Shown here in pieces: positions 52,185 through 62,342 of a stretch of DNA of 64,000 bases. Below the pieces are notes generated by a model. That model searched no databases. It saw only the letters and a list, made by a program, of their open reading frames with translations, and was not told the origin of the DNA. The stretch is from a beta proteobacterium AAP65 (lineage in GTDB: Bacteria; Pseudomonadota; Gammaproteobacteria; Burkholderiales; Burkholderiaceae_C). The DNA is taken from positions 1 to 64,000 of the forward strand of contig LJHW01000014.1 in assembly GCA_001295865.1 (NCBI GenBank). The letters run 5' to 3'. Every line of letters begins with the position of its first letter. Within the stretch, counting starts at the first letter, position 1. A program made the translations under genes and the position numbers.

Positions 52185-52378
52185 GCCGCTGCCGGGCCGT
52201 CGAGAGGGCGGGCTTCGCTTTCCAGCATCACCGGGATGCCGTCGCGCAGCGGAAACGCCAGCCGGTCGGCGGGGCAGACCAGCGCTGTCGGGCGCTGTTC
52301 GGCGTCACGATGCATCTCCAGCGGACCTTTGCACACCGGGCATACCAGCAGGTCGATCAGGCGGTGGTCCAGGCTCAT
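52181..52378 (-). CDS. Trm112 family protein (YcaR-like)
   Basis: The protein has 65 residues: [36 protein letters not shown]. The Cys pairs and RDGIPVML motif define the Trm112/YcaR family. Bacterial members sit beside lpxK and kdsB, as here. Eukaryotic Trm112 activates methyltransferases; the bacterial role is not established. It overlaps both neighbours by 4 bp. Confidence 0.93.
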
Positions 52379-53433
52379 GGGGCGGGCGGTTGCGTGCGTT
52401 CAGGGGTGAAGAGCAAGGCCGACAGGGCGTCGACCAAACCTTCGGGCAACTGGAAGTCTAGCGGCAGCACCCAGACACGGGCGGCGCCCAGCGGCCGGGC
52501 CAGCAGCTTCACCGCGTCTTTTTCGGTGACCAGCACGTCGGCCGTTTCTGCCGGCCAGGGCAGCGTGGTGTAGGGGTGGTGGTCGGGCAAGGGCAGGGGC
52601 GTGAACTGCAGCCCGGCCGCGCTGAGCATGCCGAAGAACTTCTGCGGTGCTGCCAGGCCGGCTGCGGCCAGCAAAGGCCGGCCCTGCAAGGCCGACAAGG
52701 GCAGCGCGGCGCTGCGCTCGCCCGCATCCCAGGCGGCCAGGGGCCAGGCCAGCAGCAGCTGCCGCCGGGCCAGCGCACCCGGTAGCGGCGTGCTCGCGCG
52801 GCCCGCGGTGTACAGCACGAGCCGCTGCGCGGGCAGGGTGTTCGGCATCGGCTCCCGCAGCGGCCCGGCCGGCAGCAGCAGGCCGTTGCCGGCGCCGCGT
52901 TCGTCGAACACCACCAGTTCCGCCTGGCGCGCCAGCGCGCGGTGCTGCAGGCCGTCGTCGGCCACCAGCACGTCCACCTCGGGGTGGGCGGCGCACAGCG
53001 CCAGTGCGGCCGCGGCGCGGGCCCGGCCGACATACACCGGCACCTGGCAGCGGCGCTGGATGAGCAGTGGCTCGTCGCCCGCGCTGGTGACATCCGCGCC
53101 CGCAGCCACGGCCATCGGGCCCGTGCCGCTGCGGCCGTGGCCGCGGGAGATGACGCCGGGCCGGTGGCCCCGGGCCTGCAGCGCCTGCACCAGCGCGATG
53201 ACGGTCGGCGTCTTGCCCGCGCCGCCCACCACGTGGTTGCCCACCACCAGCACCGGCACGGGCAGCGGGCGAGGCGGGGGCGTGCCCCGTTGCACCAGCC
53301 AGGCCATCAGGCGGTAGAGCAGCGTGGCCGGCCACAGCAGGCCGGCCAGCAGGTCGGGCCGCGGGCGCCACCAGCTGCGCTGCAGCCGCGCCTCGAGCCT
53401 TGCCGCCAGGCCCTGCGGCCGGGGCACCGTCAT
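52375..53433 (-). CDS. lpxK: Tetraacyldisaccharide 4'-kinase LpxK
   Basis: The protein has 352 residues. An N-terminal amphipathic/membrane-associated region ([20 protein letters not shown]) precedes the Walker A motif [13 protein letters not shown] (about 67-79), followed by GYGR-like SRGHGRS and [13 protein letters not shown]. LpxK phosphorylates the lipid A disaccharide at the inner membrane. It overlaps exbD (4 bp) and trm112 (4 bp) in a compact operon. Confidence 0.96.
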   Translation of the reverse strand: MTVPRPQGLAARLEARLQRSWWRPRPDLLAGLLWPATLLYRLMAWLVQRGTPPPRPLPVPVLVVGNHVVGGAGKTPTVIALVQALQARGHRPGVISRGHGRSGTGPMAVAAGADVTSAGDEPLLIQRRCQVPVYVGRARAAAALALCAAHPEVDVLVADDGLQHRALARQAELVVFDERGAGNGLLLPAGPLREPMPNTLPAQRLVLYTAGRASTPLPGALARRQLLLAWPLAAWDAGERSAALPLSALQGRPLLAAAGLAAPQKFFGMLSAAGLQFTPLPLPDHHPYTTLPWPAETADVLVTEKDAVKLLARPLGAARVWVLPLDFQLPEGLVDALSALLFTPERTQPPAP

Positions 53434-53855
53434 CGGGGGGCGGCGCTGCCCGATTGCGCGGCGAAGGTCAGGCGCCCCAGGCCGGCACGCCGTGCGGCGT
53501 CGAGCACGTTCACCACCGCCTGGTGCGCAGCGGTGGCATCGGCCGAGATGATCACCACGGTGTCGCTGCGGCCGCCCGAGGCGGCCACCAGCTCGGCGGT
53601 CAGCAGCTCGATGCTGCGGCCGTCCACGGGCTTCTTGTTGATGGCATAGCGGCCGTCGGCGGCCACGGCCACCAGCACCTCGGCCGGGCGCTCACGCAGC
53701 TTCTCGGCATCGGCCGCCGGCAGGTTGATCTGCAGTTCGGTGAAGCGCGAGTAGGTGGTGCTCAGCATCAGGAAGATGAGCACCACCAGCAGCACGTCGA
53801 TGAACGGGATGAGGTTGATCTCGGGCTCTTCGAGCTTGCGGCGCCTGAAGTTCAT
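53430..53855 (-). CDS. exbD: Biopolymer transport protein ExbD
   Basis: The protein has 141 residues. One membrane helix after a short cytoplasmic N-terminus (EPEINLIPFIDVLLVVLIFLM) carries the essential proton-path Asp in FIDVLL. The periplasmic domain has the ExbD/TolR pattern (TELQINLPAA, VVIISADATAAHQ). With ExbB it uses proton flow to energise TonB, needed by the two receptors in this window, or Tol. Confidence 0.94.
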   Translation of the reverse strand: MNFRRRKLEEPEINLIPFIDVLLVVLIFLMLSTTYSRFTELQINLPAADAEKLRERPAEVLVAVAADGRYAINKKPVDGRSIELLTAELVAASGGRSDTVVIISADATAAHQAVVNVLDAARRAGLGRLTFAAQSGSAAPR

Positions 53856-53868
53856 CGTGTGGGCGCGC

Positions 53869-54510
53869 TCAAGCCGGCGTGCGCACGGCGAAGCGCATCA
53901 GGTGCGGCACCATGCGCTCGGCGGCCAGTTCCAGACCGAGCTGGAACTCGTCCACGCGGCCGCGGAAGTAGCGGTAGAACATCAAGGCCGGGATGGCCAC
54001 CATCAAGCCGAAGGCGGTGTTGTACAGCGCGATGGAGATGCCATGCGCCAGCTGCTGCGGGTTGCCGCCAGTGCCACCGGCCGTGGGCGCCTGCGAACCG
54101 AAGATCTCGATCATGCCGACCACGGTGCCAAAGAGCCCCAGCAAGGGTGCCGAAGCGGCGATGGTGCCCAGCGTGTTGAGGTAACGCTCAAGCTGGTGCA
54201 CCGCGGCGCGGCCGGCATTCTCGAAAGCCTGGCGCAGCGCCGCTTCGGTGATGCGCGGCTCGGCCACCACGCTGCGCAGGCCGGCGGCGAGCACCGAGCC
54301 GAGCACCGAGTTGTCGGCCAGCTTGTTGACCACATCGGCTGCGGGCAGGTTGGCACGCGTGACGCCGATCACCTCGTCGAGCAGCGTGGCAGGCGCCACC
54401 AGGCCCGGCCGCAGGTGGTAGAGGCGCTCGATGATGAGCGCCAGGGCGACGATGGAGCAGAGGATGAGGGGCCAGATCGGCCAACCGGCCGCTTGTATGA
54501 TCGACAGCAA
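53869..54510 (-). CDS. exbB: Biopolymer transport protein ExbB (MotA/TolQ/ExbB family)
   Basis: The protein has 213 residues from a TTG start preceded by AGGA. Three membrane helices are visible: about 5-27 (WPIWPLILCSIVALALIIE), about 110-135 (TLGTIAASAPLLGLFGTVVGMIE) and about 155-178 (NTAFGLMVAIPALMFY). The conserved LGLFGTV...GI segments identify the family. It forms the stator with ExbD. It is the first gene of the exbB-exbD-lpxK-trm112-kdsB string. Confidence 0.93.
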   Translation of the reverse strand: MLSIIQAAGWPIWPLILCSIVALALIIERLYHLRPGLVAPATLLDEVIGVTRANLPAADVVNKLADNSVLGSVLAAGLRSVVAEPRITEAALRQAFENAGRAAVHQLERYLNTLGTIAASAPLLGLFGTVVGMIEIFGSQAPTAGGTGGNPQQLAHGISIALYNTAFGLMVAIPALMFYRYFRGRVDEFQLGLELAAERMVPHLMRFAVRTPA

Positions 54511-54895
54511 GGGGGTCCTGGGGGGCTAGATCGGCTCGGCCGGGGGCTGGCAACAAGCCAGCAGCGCGCGGCAGATTATCGCCGATGCACCCCGGGCGCC
54601 AAGGCGCGTTGCGCCTGCTTTCCCTTCTGCGCTGGCTTCAGCGGTCGCCTCGCCCGAGACCGCGGTGCTGTCCACCGAAGTTGTGGATATCTCTGTGGGC
54701 AAACACCCGAACAAGCCGCAGAAGCTGCGTGAAACAGGGGCTTCTGCTGTATTGCTGCTTTTTTGTGCAAGAAATTTCTTTTGAAAATCAATCACTTGCA
54801 CGATTGTGACTGCTGTATGACCGCTATCACGACGGGTTTTGGCAGCGTTGGCGCGGCTGTGGGCATCCTCGGCCGCGTCACCCGGGGCTGGGCGC
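54511..54895. other. Divergent promoter region between exbB and xseA
   Basis: About 385 bp without a convincing gene. The segment 54740-54800 is clearly A+T-richer than its surroundings (runs of T and AAATTTC) and probably carries the promoters of both divergent transcripts. No clear -35/-10 pair with 16-18 bp spacing was found. Confidence 0.5.
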
Positions 54896-56236
54896 GTGTT
54901 TGACCGCGCCACTGGCGCAGGGGCACGGCTGCCGTGGGGCGTGGCATCGCTGCTGCTGGCCACCAGCGATGCGCTGGCTGCGCGCTTTGGCGCCGTGACG
55001 GTGCGCGGAGAACTGTCGGGCTTTTCGCGTGCCGGCAGCGGCCACTGTTACTTTGCGCTGAAAGACACCGACGGCGCACCGGCCCTGCTGCGCTGCGCGA
55101 TGTTCCGCCGCGCGGCCGTGCTGGTGGATTTCGCGCCGGCCGATGGCCAGCAGGTCGAGGTGCGCGGCCGCCTTGGCATCTACGAGGCCCGCGGCGAGTT
55201 GCAGATGGTGGTCGAGTCGCTGCAGCGCCTGGGCACGGGCACGCTCTACGAAGAGTTCCTGCGCCGCCGCGCCCGCCTGCAGGCGCAGGGGTTGTTCGAG
55301 GCCGCGCGCAAGCGGCCGCTGCCGGTGTTTCCGCAGGCGCTGGGCATCGTCACCTCGCTGGGTGCCGCGGCCCTGCATGACGTGTTGACGACGCTGCAGC
55401 GCCGCGCGCCGCAGGTGCGCTTGGTGGTCTACCCCAGCCTCGTGCAGGGCGCCGAGGCCCCGGCGGCCCTGGTGGTCGCGCTGCAGCGCGCCGGTGAGCG
55501 GCGCGAGGTTGATGCGGTGCTGCTGGTGCGCGGCGGTGGTTCGCTCGAAGACCTGTGGGCCTTCAACGATGAACGCGTGGTGCAGGCCATCGCTGCCTGC
55601 CCGCTGCCGGTGGTCAGCGGCGTGGGCCACGAGACCGACGTGACCTTGGCCGACCTGGTGGCCGACCTGCGAGCGCCCACGCCCACGGCCGCGGCCGAAC
55701 TCGCCGCGCCGGCTGCCGACGAAGCCCTGGCCGCGCTGCGCGCGCGCCAGCAGCACCTGCAACGTGCGCTGGAGCGCAGCCTGCAGCAGCAGGCCCAGCG
55801 GCTCGATCATCTGGCTTTGCGTCTGGGCCAGCCTGCGCGCCGCCTGCAAGGGCAGGCGCAAAGGCTCGAAGCCCTGGCCAGCCGTCTGCAGCGTGCGGTG
55901 GCCGTGCGCCGGCAGCGCCTGGACGAAGCGCCCTCGCGGCTGCAGGAGCGGCTGCAGCGCGCCCTGCAGCAGCGCCTGGCCGCCGAGCGCCTGCGACTGC
56001 AAGCCGCCACGCAGGCCTTGCAGGCGCACGATCCGCACCGCGTGCTGCAACGCGGTTATGCCTGGGTCGAGTCGGCCGATGGCCGACCGGTGCTGAGCGT
56101 GCACGCCCTGCAAGCCGGCCAGTCAGTGCGGGCCGTGTGGGCCGACGGCCAGGCCCTGGCCGAAGTGCGCCAGGTGCTGCCGCGGCCCGTGGACGAACGT
56201 GGTACGCCGCCGGAAGCCCTGCCCCCGGCTGGCTGA
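54896..56236 (+). CDS. xseA: Exodeoxyribonuclease VII large subunit
   Basis: The protein has 446 residues if started at the GTG at 54896; a TTG at 54839 would add 19 residues. An N-terminal OB fold ([25 protein letters not shown]) is followed by the catalytic domain ([56 protein letters not shown]) and a long Leu/Gln/Arg coiled coil (about 280-390) typical of XseA. With XseB it degrades single-stranded DNA to oligonucleotides in repair. xseB is not adjacent. Confidence 0.94.
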   Translation: MFDRATGAGARLPWGVASLLLATSDALAARFGAVTVRGELSGFSRAGSGHCYFALKDTDGAPALLRCAMFRRAAVLVDFAPADGQQVEVRGRLGIYEARGELQMVVESLQRLGTGTLYEEFLRRRARLQAQGLFEAARKRPLPVFPQALGIVTSLGAAALHDVLTTLQRRAPQVRLVVYPSLVQGAEAPAALVVALQRAGERREVDAVLLVRGGGSLEDLWAFNDERVVQAIAACPLPVVSGVGHETDVTLADLVADLRAPTPTAAAELAAPAADEALAALRARQQHLQRALERSLQQQAQRLDHLALRLGQPARRLQGQAQRLEALASRLQRAVAVRRQRLDEAPSRLQERLQRALQQRLAAERLRLQAATQALQAHDPHRVLQRGYAWVESADGRPVLSVHALQAGQSVRAVWADGQALAEVRQVLPRPVDERGTPPEALPPAG

Positions 56237-56307
56237 GGGCCGCTGCCTACAATGCGGGCCGCTTTGGGCAATCGCCCAGCCCCCATCACCGACAGAGGAT
56301 CAGCACC

Positions 56308-56889
56308 ATGGAACACACCCTGCCCGCCCTGCCGTACGCGATCGACGCCCTGGCCCCGCACTACAGCCAGGAAACGCTGGAGTTCCACCACGGCAAGCAC
56401 CACAACGCCTACGTGGTGAACCTGAACAACCTGCAGAAGGGCACCGAGTTCGAGAGCCTCTCGCTGGAAGAGATCATCAAGAAGAGCAGCGGTGGCATCT
56501 ACAACAATGCCGCCCAGATCTGGAACCACACCTTCTTCTGGAACTGCATGAAGCCCGCCGGCGGCGGTGAACCCACCGGCGCGCTGGCTGCAGCCATCAA
56601 CGCGAAGTGGGGCAGCTACGCCGCCTTCCGCGAGGCCTTCGTCAAGAGCGCCGTGGGCAACTTCGGCAGCGGCTGGACCTGGCTGGTGAAGAAGGCCGAT
56701 GGCAGCGTGGACATCGTCAACACCGGCGCCGCCGGCACGCCGCTGACCACCGCCGACAAGGCGCTGCTGACCGTGGACGTGTGGGAACACGCCTACTACA
56801 TCGACTACCGCAACATGCGCCCGAAGTTCGTCGAGACCTTCCTCGACAAGCTGGTGAACTGGGGCTTTGCCGAGGCCAACTTCGCCTGA
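56308..56889 (+). CDS. sodB: Iron superoxide dismutase
   Basis: The protein has 193 residues. Metal ligands appear in [12 protein letters not shown] (His near 27), NHTFFWNCM (His near 74) and [11 protein letters not shown] (Asp and His near 157-161). The FGSGWTWLV and [12 protein letters not shown] segments are characteristic of the Fe-type. It converts superoxide to peroxide and O2 in the cytoplasm. It lies 71 bp after xseA and is followed by a strong bidirectional terminator. Confidence 0.95.
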   Translation: MEHTLPALPYAIDALAPHYSQETLEFHHGKHHNAYVVNLNNLQKGTEFESLSLEEIIKKSSGGIYNNAAQIWNHTFFWNCMKPAGGGEPTGALAAAINAKWGSYAAFREAFVKSAVGNFGSGWTWLVKKADGSVDIVNTGAAGTPLTTADKALLTVDVWEHAYYIDYRNMRPKFVETFLDKLVNWGFAEANFA

Positions 56890-56922
56890 GGCCGGCGCAG
56901 GCCACCGGCCTGCCGCACGATG

Positions 56923-56951
56923 AAAAACGGGCCCGATGGGCCCGTTTTTTT
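56923..56951. terminator. Bidirectional terminator between sodB and the DUF192 gene
   Basis: A 12-bp stem (AAAAACGGGCCC / GGGCCCGTTTTT) with a GAT loop ends in seven T on the plus strand and has five A on the left. It terminates both convergent genes. Confidence 0.95.
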
Positions 56952-56967
56952 GGGCGCGCCGCCGCGC

Positions 56968-57429
56968 CTACTTGCTGAAGGGCGCGCCGCGCAGGCGGCT
57001 GCCGGCCTTGATGCCGCGCTTGGCGAACCAGCCCTGGTTCATCTCCAGCGCAAAGCGCACCGGCTTGGCCGAGCAGTGCGATTCTTCCGACAGCGGCTTC
57101 ATGTCGGCGATGTTGACGATGGTGCCGTCGTCGGCGATGAAGGCGATGCTCAGCGGCACGTAGGTGTTGCGCATCCAGAAGCAGCGCACGCCGGGCGTCT
57201 CTTCCACGAACAGCATGGCTTCGTTGGTGCCCATGCTGCGGCGGAACATCATGCCGATCTGCTGCTGCTCGGGCGTGAGGGCCAGTTCGGTCTGGATGAC
57301 GTGCATGCCGGCCGTCAGCTCGATGGTCTTGAGCTTGGGCTGCGGCCCGGTCTGGCCCTGCGCGAGGCCGGGCACGAGCAGCACGCCCAGCAGGGCGGCG
57401 AGGAAAAGAGTCGGCTTGATGGAGATCAT
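56968..57429 (-). CDS. Exported DUF192 protein
   Basis: The protein has 153 residues from the ATG at 57429. The signal peptide (ISIKPTLFLAALLGVLLVPGLAQG) is followed by the DUF192 domain: ELALTPEQQQIGMMFR, EAMLFVEETPG, CFWMRNTYVPLSIAFI and LEMNQGWFAKRGIKAGSRL. The family is periplasmic or secreted, and its function is unknown. The start codon region overlaps an FNR-like box used by the divergent ccoI promoter. Confidence 0.9.
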   Translation of the reverse strand: MISIKPTLFLAALLGVLLVPGLAQGQTGPQPKLKTIELTAGMHVIQTELALTPEQQQIGMMFRRSMGTNEAMLFVEETPGVRCFWMRNTYVPLSIAFIADDGTIVNIADMKPLSEESHCSAKPVRFALEMNQGWFAKRGIKAGSRLRGAPFSK

Positions 57430-57457
57430 GGACGCGGAGGGGTGGACCACCTAGATT
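57416..57457 (+). promoter_or_regulatory. FNR/Anr-type class II promoter of the cco cluster
   Basis: TTGAT-GGAG-ATCAT (57416-57429) matches the FNR box TTGAT-N4-ATCAA at nine of ten positions. A -10-like TAGATT lies at 57452-57457. This puts the box centre 41.5 bp before the predicted start at about 57464, the exact class II activator position, with ccoI beginning at 57483. The box overlaps the first codons of the DUF192 gene on the other strand, so chance is not excluded. Confidence 0.55.
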
Positions 57458-57482
57458 ATGGGCATCCCTGGCGCCGAAGCCG

Positions 57483-59798
57483 ATGTCCCCAGCCCCTGCC
57501 GCCACCGTTCCTGCTGTACCAGCCCCCGAAGTTGTTGCCGACGAGCAGGCGGGGATGGCTGTGCTCGATGACCCGGTTGAATTCGGCCACGGCACGCGCT
57601 GGGTGCAAGGCACACAAGGCCAGCGCCTCGCAGAGACCTCCTTGCAGCTCTCGGGCATGTACTGCGCGGCCTGCAGCGGCTTGATCGAAGGGGCGCTGGG
57701 CCGCGTGGACGGTGTGCAGGCCGCCAGCGTCAGCGCAGCCAGCGAACGCGCCACCGTGCGGTGGGACCCGGCCCGCACGCGGCCCTCGGCCTTGATCCAG
57801 GCGGTGCGCAGCGCGGGCTATGACGCCGTGCCCGACGCCGCCGCGCCGGCCCGCGCCTTGCGCAGCCAGGCGCACCGGCAAGCCCTGTGGCGCCTGTTCG
57901 TCGCCGCTTTCTGCGGCATGCAGGTGATGATGCTGGCCACACCCAGCTACGTGGCCGGCCCCGGCGAACTGGAGCCCGACCTGCGCCAGTTGCTGAACTG
58001 GGGCAGCTGGCTGCTGTCGCTGCCCGTGCTGGCCTTTTCGGCCGGGCCTTTCTTCCGTGGCGCCTGGGTGGCGCTGCGCCAGCGCCGCATCGGCATGGAT
58101 GTGCCCGTGGCGCTGGGCGTGGCCATCACTTTCGTGGCCAGCACCGGCGCCACGTTTTCGCCCGGCGGCGTGTTCGGGCACGAGGTGTACTTCGATTCGC
58201 TGACCATGTTCGTCAGCTTCCTGCTCGGGGCCCGCTACCTGGAGCTGCGCGCTCGCCACCGCGCGGCCGAAGCGCTGGAGAGTTCGCTGGCGCGCCTGCC
58301 CGAGGTGGCGTGGCGCGTGGGCGCCGAGGGTGCCGTCGAGGCCGTGAGCCTGCAGCGACTGCGCCCGGGCGACGTGCTGCGCGTGCCCTTGGGCCAGGCC
58401 TTCCCGGCCGACGGCGTGCTCGTGCAAGGCCAGACTCGCGCCGACGAAGCGCTGCTCACCGGCGAGAGCGCCCCCGTCGACAAACCCGCGGGCGCGGCGG
58501 TGGTGGCCGGCAGCACCAATCTCGGGGCGCCGGTGCTGATGCAGGTGCAGCGCATGGGCGGCGACACGCGGCTGGAGACCATCGTCGCGATGATGCGCAG
58601 CGCCTCGGCGCAGCGCCCCGCTGCGGCTTTGCTGGCCGACCGTTGGGCCGCGCCTTTTCTCTGGACGGTGCTGCTGCTGGCTGCCGGCGGCGCGGCGGTG
58701 TGGAGCGTGATCGACCCCAGCCGTGCGGTGTGGGTGGCCGTGTCGGTGCTGATCGTCACCTGCCCCTGTGCGCTGTCGCTGGCCGCACCGGCCACGCTGG
58801 TGGCCGCGGCGCGCGGCCTGGCACGGCGCGGCGTGCTCTTGCAGCGGCTGGACGCCCTGGAGCGCCTGGCCCGCGTGCAGCAGGTCTTCTTCGACAAAAC
58901 CGGCACGCTCACCGACGACGCGCTGCAACTCACCGCCACCACCCGCACTGCTGCGGGCCAGGCCCGTTTTGCCGACGACGCGCAGGCGCTGGGCCTGGCG
59001 GCGTCGCTGGCGGCCTGGTCTCAACACCCGGTGTCGCGCGCGATCGCGGCGGCCCAGGGTGCTGCCGCGGGTGCCGCGCACGATGCAGGCTGGCAGCAAG
59101 TGAATGAAGTGCCCGGGCAGGGCGTGCAGGCGCTCGACGCCTCGGGCCGCCCCTGGCGCCTGGGCCAGGCGGCCTGGGTGGGGAGCAGTGCGCCGCAGCC
59201 CGCAGGCGCAGCGGCCGGCGCCCACGTGGCCCTGGGCTGCGACGGCGAGGTGCTGGCGTGGTTCGGCTTCGATGAAGCCTTGCGCGCGGGCGCCGTGGCT
59301 GCGGTGCAGGCTTTGCAGGCGCAGGGTTTGCAACTCACGCTGCTGACCGGCGACGCCCCCGAACGCGCCCAGGCCCTGGCGCAGCGCCTGGGCCTGCAGC
59401 ACGTGCTGGCGCGGGCCACGCCCGAAGACAAGCTGGCCGCCGTCACGCAGGCGCAGCAGGCGGGTCGCACCGTGGCCATGGTGGGCGACGGCATCAACGA
59501 CGCGCCCGTGCTGGCGCGCGCCGATGTCTCGCTGGCCATGGGGCAGGGCGCACTGGTTGCGCGCAGCCAGGCCGACGCGGTGATCACCTCCAACGACCTC
59601 GGCGATCTCGTGCAAGCCCGCCAGCGCGCCCAGCACGCCGTGCGCATCGTGCGCCAGAACATGGTCTGGGCGGCCGCCTACAACGCCACGAGCATTCCGC
59701 TGGCGCTGATGGGCTGGCTGCCGCCCTGGGCCGCGGGCCTGGGCATGGCGCTGAGCTCGCTGCTGGTCATCGGCAACGCGCTGCGTGCCGCGCGCTGA
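57483..59798 (+). CDS. ccoI: Copper-translocating P-type ATPase CcoI for cbb3 oxidase assembly
   Basis: The protein has 771 residues. An N-terminal HMA domain with SGMYCAACSG (about 55-64) binds copper. Eight membrane helices include the ion motif IVTCPCALSL. The catalytic core has TGES, the phosphorylated Asp in DKTGTLTDD and the hinge MVGDGINDAPVLARAD. FixI/CcoI-type pumps deliver Cu to the CcoN active site during biogenesis. Here it opens the cco cluster instead of following it. Confidence 0.93.
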   Translation: MSPAPAATVPAVPAPEVVADEQAGMAVLDDPVEFGHGTRWVQGTQGQRLAETSLQLSGMYCAACSGLIEGALGRVDGVQAASVSAASERATVRWDPARTRPSALIQAVRSAGYDAVPDAAAPARALRSQAHRQALWRLFVAAFCGMQVMMLATPSYVAGPGELEPDLRQLLNWGSWLLSLPVLAFSAGPFFRGAWVALRQRRIGMDVPVALGVAITFVASTGATFSPGGVFGHEVYFDSLTMFVSFLLGARYLELRARHRAAEALESSLARLPEVAWRVGAEGAVEAVSLQRLRPGDVLRVPLGQAFPADGVLVQGQTRADEALLTGESAPVDKPAGAAVVAGSTNLGAPVLMQVQRMGGDTRLETIVAMMRSASAQRPAAALLADRWAAPFLWTVLLLAAGGAAVWSVIDPSRAVWVAVSVLIVTCPCALSLAAPATLVAAARGLARRGVLLQRLDALERLARVQQVFFDKTGTLTDDALQLTATTRTAAGQARFADDAQALGLAASLAAWSQHPVSRAIAAAQGAAAGAAHDAGWQQVNEVPGQGVQALDASGRPWRLGQAAWVGSSAPQPAGAAAGAHVALGCDGEVLAWFGFDEALRAGAVAAVQALQAQGLQLTLLTGDAPERAQALAQRLGLQHVLARATPEDKLAAVTQAQQAGRTVAMVGDGINDAPVLARADVSLAMGQGALVARSQADAVITSNDLGDLVQARQRAQHAVRIVRQNMVWAAAYNATSIPLALMGWLPPWAAGLGMALSSLLVIGNALRAAR

Positions 59799-59812
59799 AA
59801 GCCCCGCCGCCC

Positions 59813-60004
59813 ATGGAAAGCCTCTACCTGCTCATCCCGCTCTCGGCTCTGCTCGTGCTCGGGATCATCGGCGTCTTCGGCTGGGCGCTGCACCGGGGGC
59901 AATTTGAAGACATCGATGCCGAAGCTGAACGCATCCTGACGGATGAGGCGGCACCGATTGACAGCCGTCAAGGCCGACCGGCGGCCAAACCCGAAGAATC
60001 CTGA
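59813..60004 (+). CDS. ccoS: cbb3 oxidase assembly protein CcoS
   Basis: The protein has 63 residues: one N-terminal membrane helix ([23 protein letters not shown]) followed by [14 protein letters not shown], the family hallmark GQFDDL-like turn. CcoS is needed for insertion of heme and Cu into CcoN. It starts 14 bp after ccoI. Its 3' part also holds an FNR-like palindrome for ccoN. Confidence 0.93.
   Translation: MESLYLLIPLSALLVLGIIGVFGWALHRGQFEDIDAEAERILTDEAAPIDSRQGRPAAKPEES
59958..59999 (+). promoter_or_regulatory. Second FNR/FixK-like promoter element, upstream of ccoN
   Basis: TTGAC-AGCC-GTCAA (59958-59971) is a perfect palindrome with the FNR/FixK core TTGA-N6-TCAA. A -10-like AAGAAT lies at 59994-59999, so the box is again centred at -41.5 relative to a start near 60006, and ccoN begins at 60040. 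It lies within the ccoS coding region. Confidence 0.55.
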
Positions 60005-60039
60005 ATCAAGTTTCAGCCACACCGAAGAGGAGAAGTTCA

Positions 60040-61491
60040 ATGGCATCAACCGCCGTCGCTGCCGGCCCCGGCAGCAGCGTGTACAGCGACACGACCGTCA
60101 GGTTGTTCTCGCTGGCCGCCGTGCTGTGGGGCGTGGTGGGCATGCTGGTGGGCGTGGTCATCGCCGCCCAGCTGACCTGGCCAGAGTTGAACTTGGGCAT
60201 ACCCTGGCTCAGCTACGGGCGCCTGCGCCCGCTGCACACCAACGCGGTGATCTTCGCCTTCGGCGGCTGCACGCTCTTTGCCTGTTCGTACCACGTGGTG
60301 CAGCGCACCTGCCAGACACGCCTGTTCCTGCCCAAGCTGGCGCTCTTCACCTTCTGGGGCTGGCAGCTCGTGATCCTGGCCGCGGCCATCACGCTGCCGC
60401 TGGGCATGACGCAGGGCAAGGAGTACGCCGAACTCGAATGGCCCATCGACCTGCTGATCGCGGTGGTGTGGGTGAGTTACGCCATCGTCTTCTTCGGCAC
60501 CATCGGCATGCGCAAGGTGCGCCACATCTACGTGGCCAACTGGTTCTTCGGCGCCTTCATCATCGCCGTGGCGCTGCTGCACATCGTCAACAGCGCGGCC
60601 ATTCCTGCGGGCTTGTTCAAGAGCTACAGCGCCTACGCCGGTGTGCAGGACGCCATGGTGCAGTGGTGGTACGGCCACAACGCGGTGGGCTTCTTCCTCA
60701 CCGCCGGCTTCCTGGGAATGATGTACTACTTCATCCCCAAGCAGGCCGAGCGCCCGGTGTACAGCTACCGCCTGAGCATCGTGCACTTCTGGGCGCTGAT
60801 CTTCACCTACATGTGGGCCGGCCCCCACCACCTGCACTACACCGCGCTGCCCGACTGGGCGCAGAGCGTGGGCATGGTCTTCAGCCTGGTGCTGCTGGCG
60901 CCAAGCTGGGGCGGCATGATCAACGGCATCATGACCCTCAGCGGTGCGTGGCACAAACTGCGTGACGACCCCATCCTGAAGTTCCTCATCGTGTCGCTCA
61001 GCTTCTACGGCATGAGCACCTTCGAGGGGCCGATGATGTCGATCAAGACCGTCAACGCGCTCAGCCACTACACCGACTGGACGGTGGGCCACGTGCACAG
61101 CGGCGCTCTGGGCTGGGTGGGCCTGATCAGCATGGGCAGCCTGTACTACCTGATTCCGCGCCTCTTCGGCCAGAAGCAGATGTACAGCGTGAAGGCCATC
61201 GAGGCGCACTTCTGGATCGCCACCGTCGGCATCGTGCTCTACATCGCCGCGATGTGGATCGCCGGTGTGATGCAGGGCCTGATGTGGCGGGCCGTGAACC
61301 CTGACGGCACGCTGGTCTACAGCTTCGTCGAGAGCGTCAAGGCCACCTATCCGTACTACGTGGTGCGCCTGCTGGGCGGTGTGCTCTACCTGGGCGGCAT
61401 GCTGATCATGGCCTGGAACACGGTGATGACGGTACGCGGCGGCCGCCCGGCCGAAGTGCGCATCCCCGTGGTGTCGCCGGCCCACGCCTGA
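60040..61491 (+). CDS. ccoN: cbb3 cytochrome c oxidase subunit I CcoN
   Basis: The protein has 483 residues with about 12 membrane helices. His ligands for hemes b, b3 and CuB are in [27 protein letters not shown] and [14 protein letters not shown]. CcoN reduces O2 to water at a heme-copper centre with high oxygen affinity and pumps protons. AGGAGAAG precedes the ATG. Confidence 0.97.
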   Translation: MASTAVAAGPGSSVYSDTTVRLFSLAAVLWGVVGMLVGVVIAAQLTWPELNLGIPWLSYGRLRPLHTNAVIFAFGGCTLFACSYHVVQRTCQTRLFLPKLALFTFWGWQLVILAAAITLPLGMTQGKEYAELEWPIDLLIAVVWVSYAIVFFGTIGMRKVRHIYVANWFFGAFIIAVALLHIVNSAAIPAGLFKSYSAYAGVQDAMVQWWYGHNAVGFFLTAGFLGMMYYFIPKQAERPVYSYRLSIVHFWALIFTYMWAGPHHLHYTALPDWAQSVGMVFSLVLLAPSWGGMINGIMTLSGAWHKLRDDPILKFLIVSLSFYGMSTFEGPMMSIKTVNALSHYTDWTVGHVHSGALGWVGLISMGSLYYLIPRLFGQKQMYSVKAIEAHFWIATVGIVLYIAAMWIAGVMQGLMWRAVNPDGTLVYSFVESVKATYPYYVVRLLGGVLYLGGMLIMAWNTVMTVRGGRPAEVRIPVVSPAHA

Positions 61492-61514
61492 ACCCGAATC
61501 GAGGCAACCACACC

Positions 61515-62135
61515 ATGGCTCAGAACCACACCCCTTCTGGTCACGAGAAGATCGAGACCAGCAACTTCCTGATGATCGTGCTCATCCTGCTGGCGGTGGC
61601 CGTCGGCGGGCTGGTCGAGATCGTGCCGCTGTTCTTCCAGCGCTCCACCACGCAGCCGCTGGAAGGCGTCAAGCCCTACACGCCGCTGCAGCTGGCCGGC
61701 CGCGACATCTACCTGCGCGAGGGTTGCTACAACTGCCACTCGCAGATGGTGCGGCCCTTCCGCGCCGAAGCGCTGCGTTACGGCCAGCTCTCGCAGGCCG
61801 GTGAGTTCGTCTACGACCACCCCTTCCAGTGGGGCAGCAAACGCACCGGCCCTGACCTGCACCGCGTGGGCGGCAAGTACAGCGACGAGTGGCACCTGAT
61901 CCACCTCTACAACCCGCGTGATCTGGTGCCCGAATCGAACATGCCGGCCTACCCCTGGCTGCTGAAGGCCGAGGTCGACCCCGAGAGCATGGCCCCGCGC
62001 ATGAAGGCGCTGCGCACGGTCGGCGTGCCCTACACCGATGCCGAGATCGCCAAGGCCGCCGAAGAGGTGAAGGGCCGCACCGAGATGGATGCGCTCATCG
62101 CCTACCTGCAGGTGCTGGGCACGGCGCGCAAGTGA
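61515..62135 (+). CDS. ccoO: cbb3 oxidase monoheme subunit CcoO
   Basis: The protein has 206 residues. An N-terminal membrane anchor ([25 protein letters not shown]) is followed by a periplasmic domain with one heme c site, [15 protein letters not shown] (about 72-86), and a distal Met ligand region. It passes electrons from CcoP to CcoN. 23 bp separate it from ccoN. Confidence 0.97.
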   Translation: MAQNHTPSGHEKIETSNFLMIVLILLAVAVGGLVEIVPLFFQRSTTQPLEGVKPYTPLQLAGRDIYLREGCYNCHSQMVRPFRAEALRYGQLSQAGEFVYDHPFQWGSKRTGPDLHRVGGKYSDEWHLIHLYNPRDLVPESNMPAYPWLLKAEVDPESMAPRMKALRTVGVPYTDAEIAKAAEEVKGRTEMDALIAYLQVLGTARK

Positions 62136-62156
62136 CACGGGCCCGAAGGAGTAACC

Positions 62157-62342
62157 ATGGACGTCAATGACCTTCGCGCGATCGTCACGCTGAGCGGGCT
62201 CGTGCTCTTCCTGGTGCTGGTGGTGCGCACCTGGAGCAGCCGCAACCGCAGCGAGCACCAGGCTGCAGCCCTGTTGCCCTTCCTGGACGACCCGACCGAG
62301 ACCGCGGCCGCCCGCGCAGAACAACGAGGAGAGCAGTCTTGA
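62157..62342 (+). CDS. ccoQ: cbb3 oxidase subunit CcoQ
   Basis: The protein has 61 residues with one membrane helix (VTLSGLVLFLVLVVRTW) and a charged C-terminal tail (FLDDPTETAAARAEQRGE). CcoQ stabilises the oxidase and is the typical small gene between ccoO and ccoP. The ccoP start overlaps its stop by 4 bp. Confidence 0.93.
   Translation: MDVNDLRAIVTLSGLVLFLVLVVRTWSSRNRSEHQAAALLPFLDDPTETAAARAEQRGEQS

Noticed and set aside
54660..54720. DnaA-box-like TGTGGATATC sequences near xseA
   Set aside because: Only isolated partial matches are seen, without a cluster, dnaA/dnaN neighbours or an A+T-rich unwinding region of origin type.
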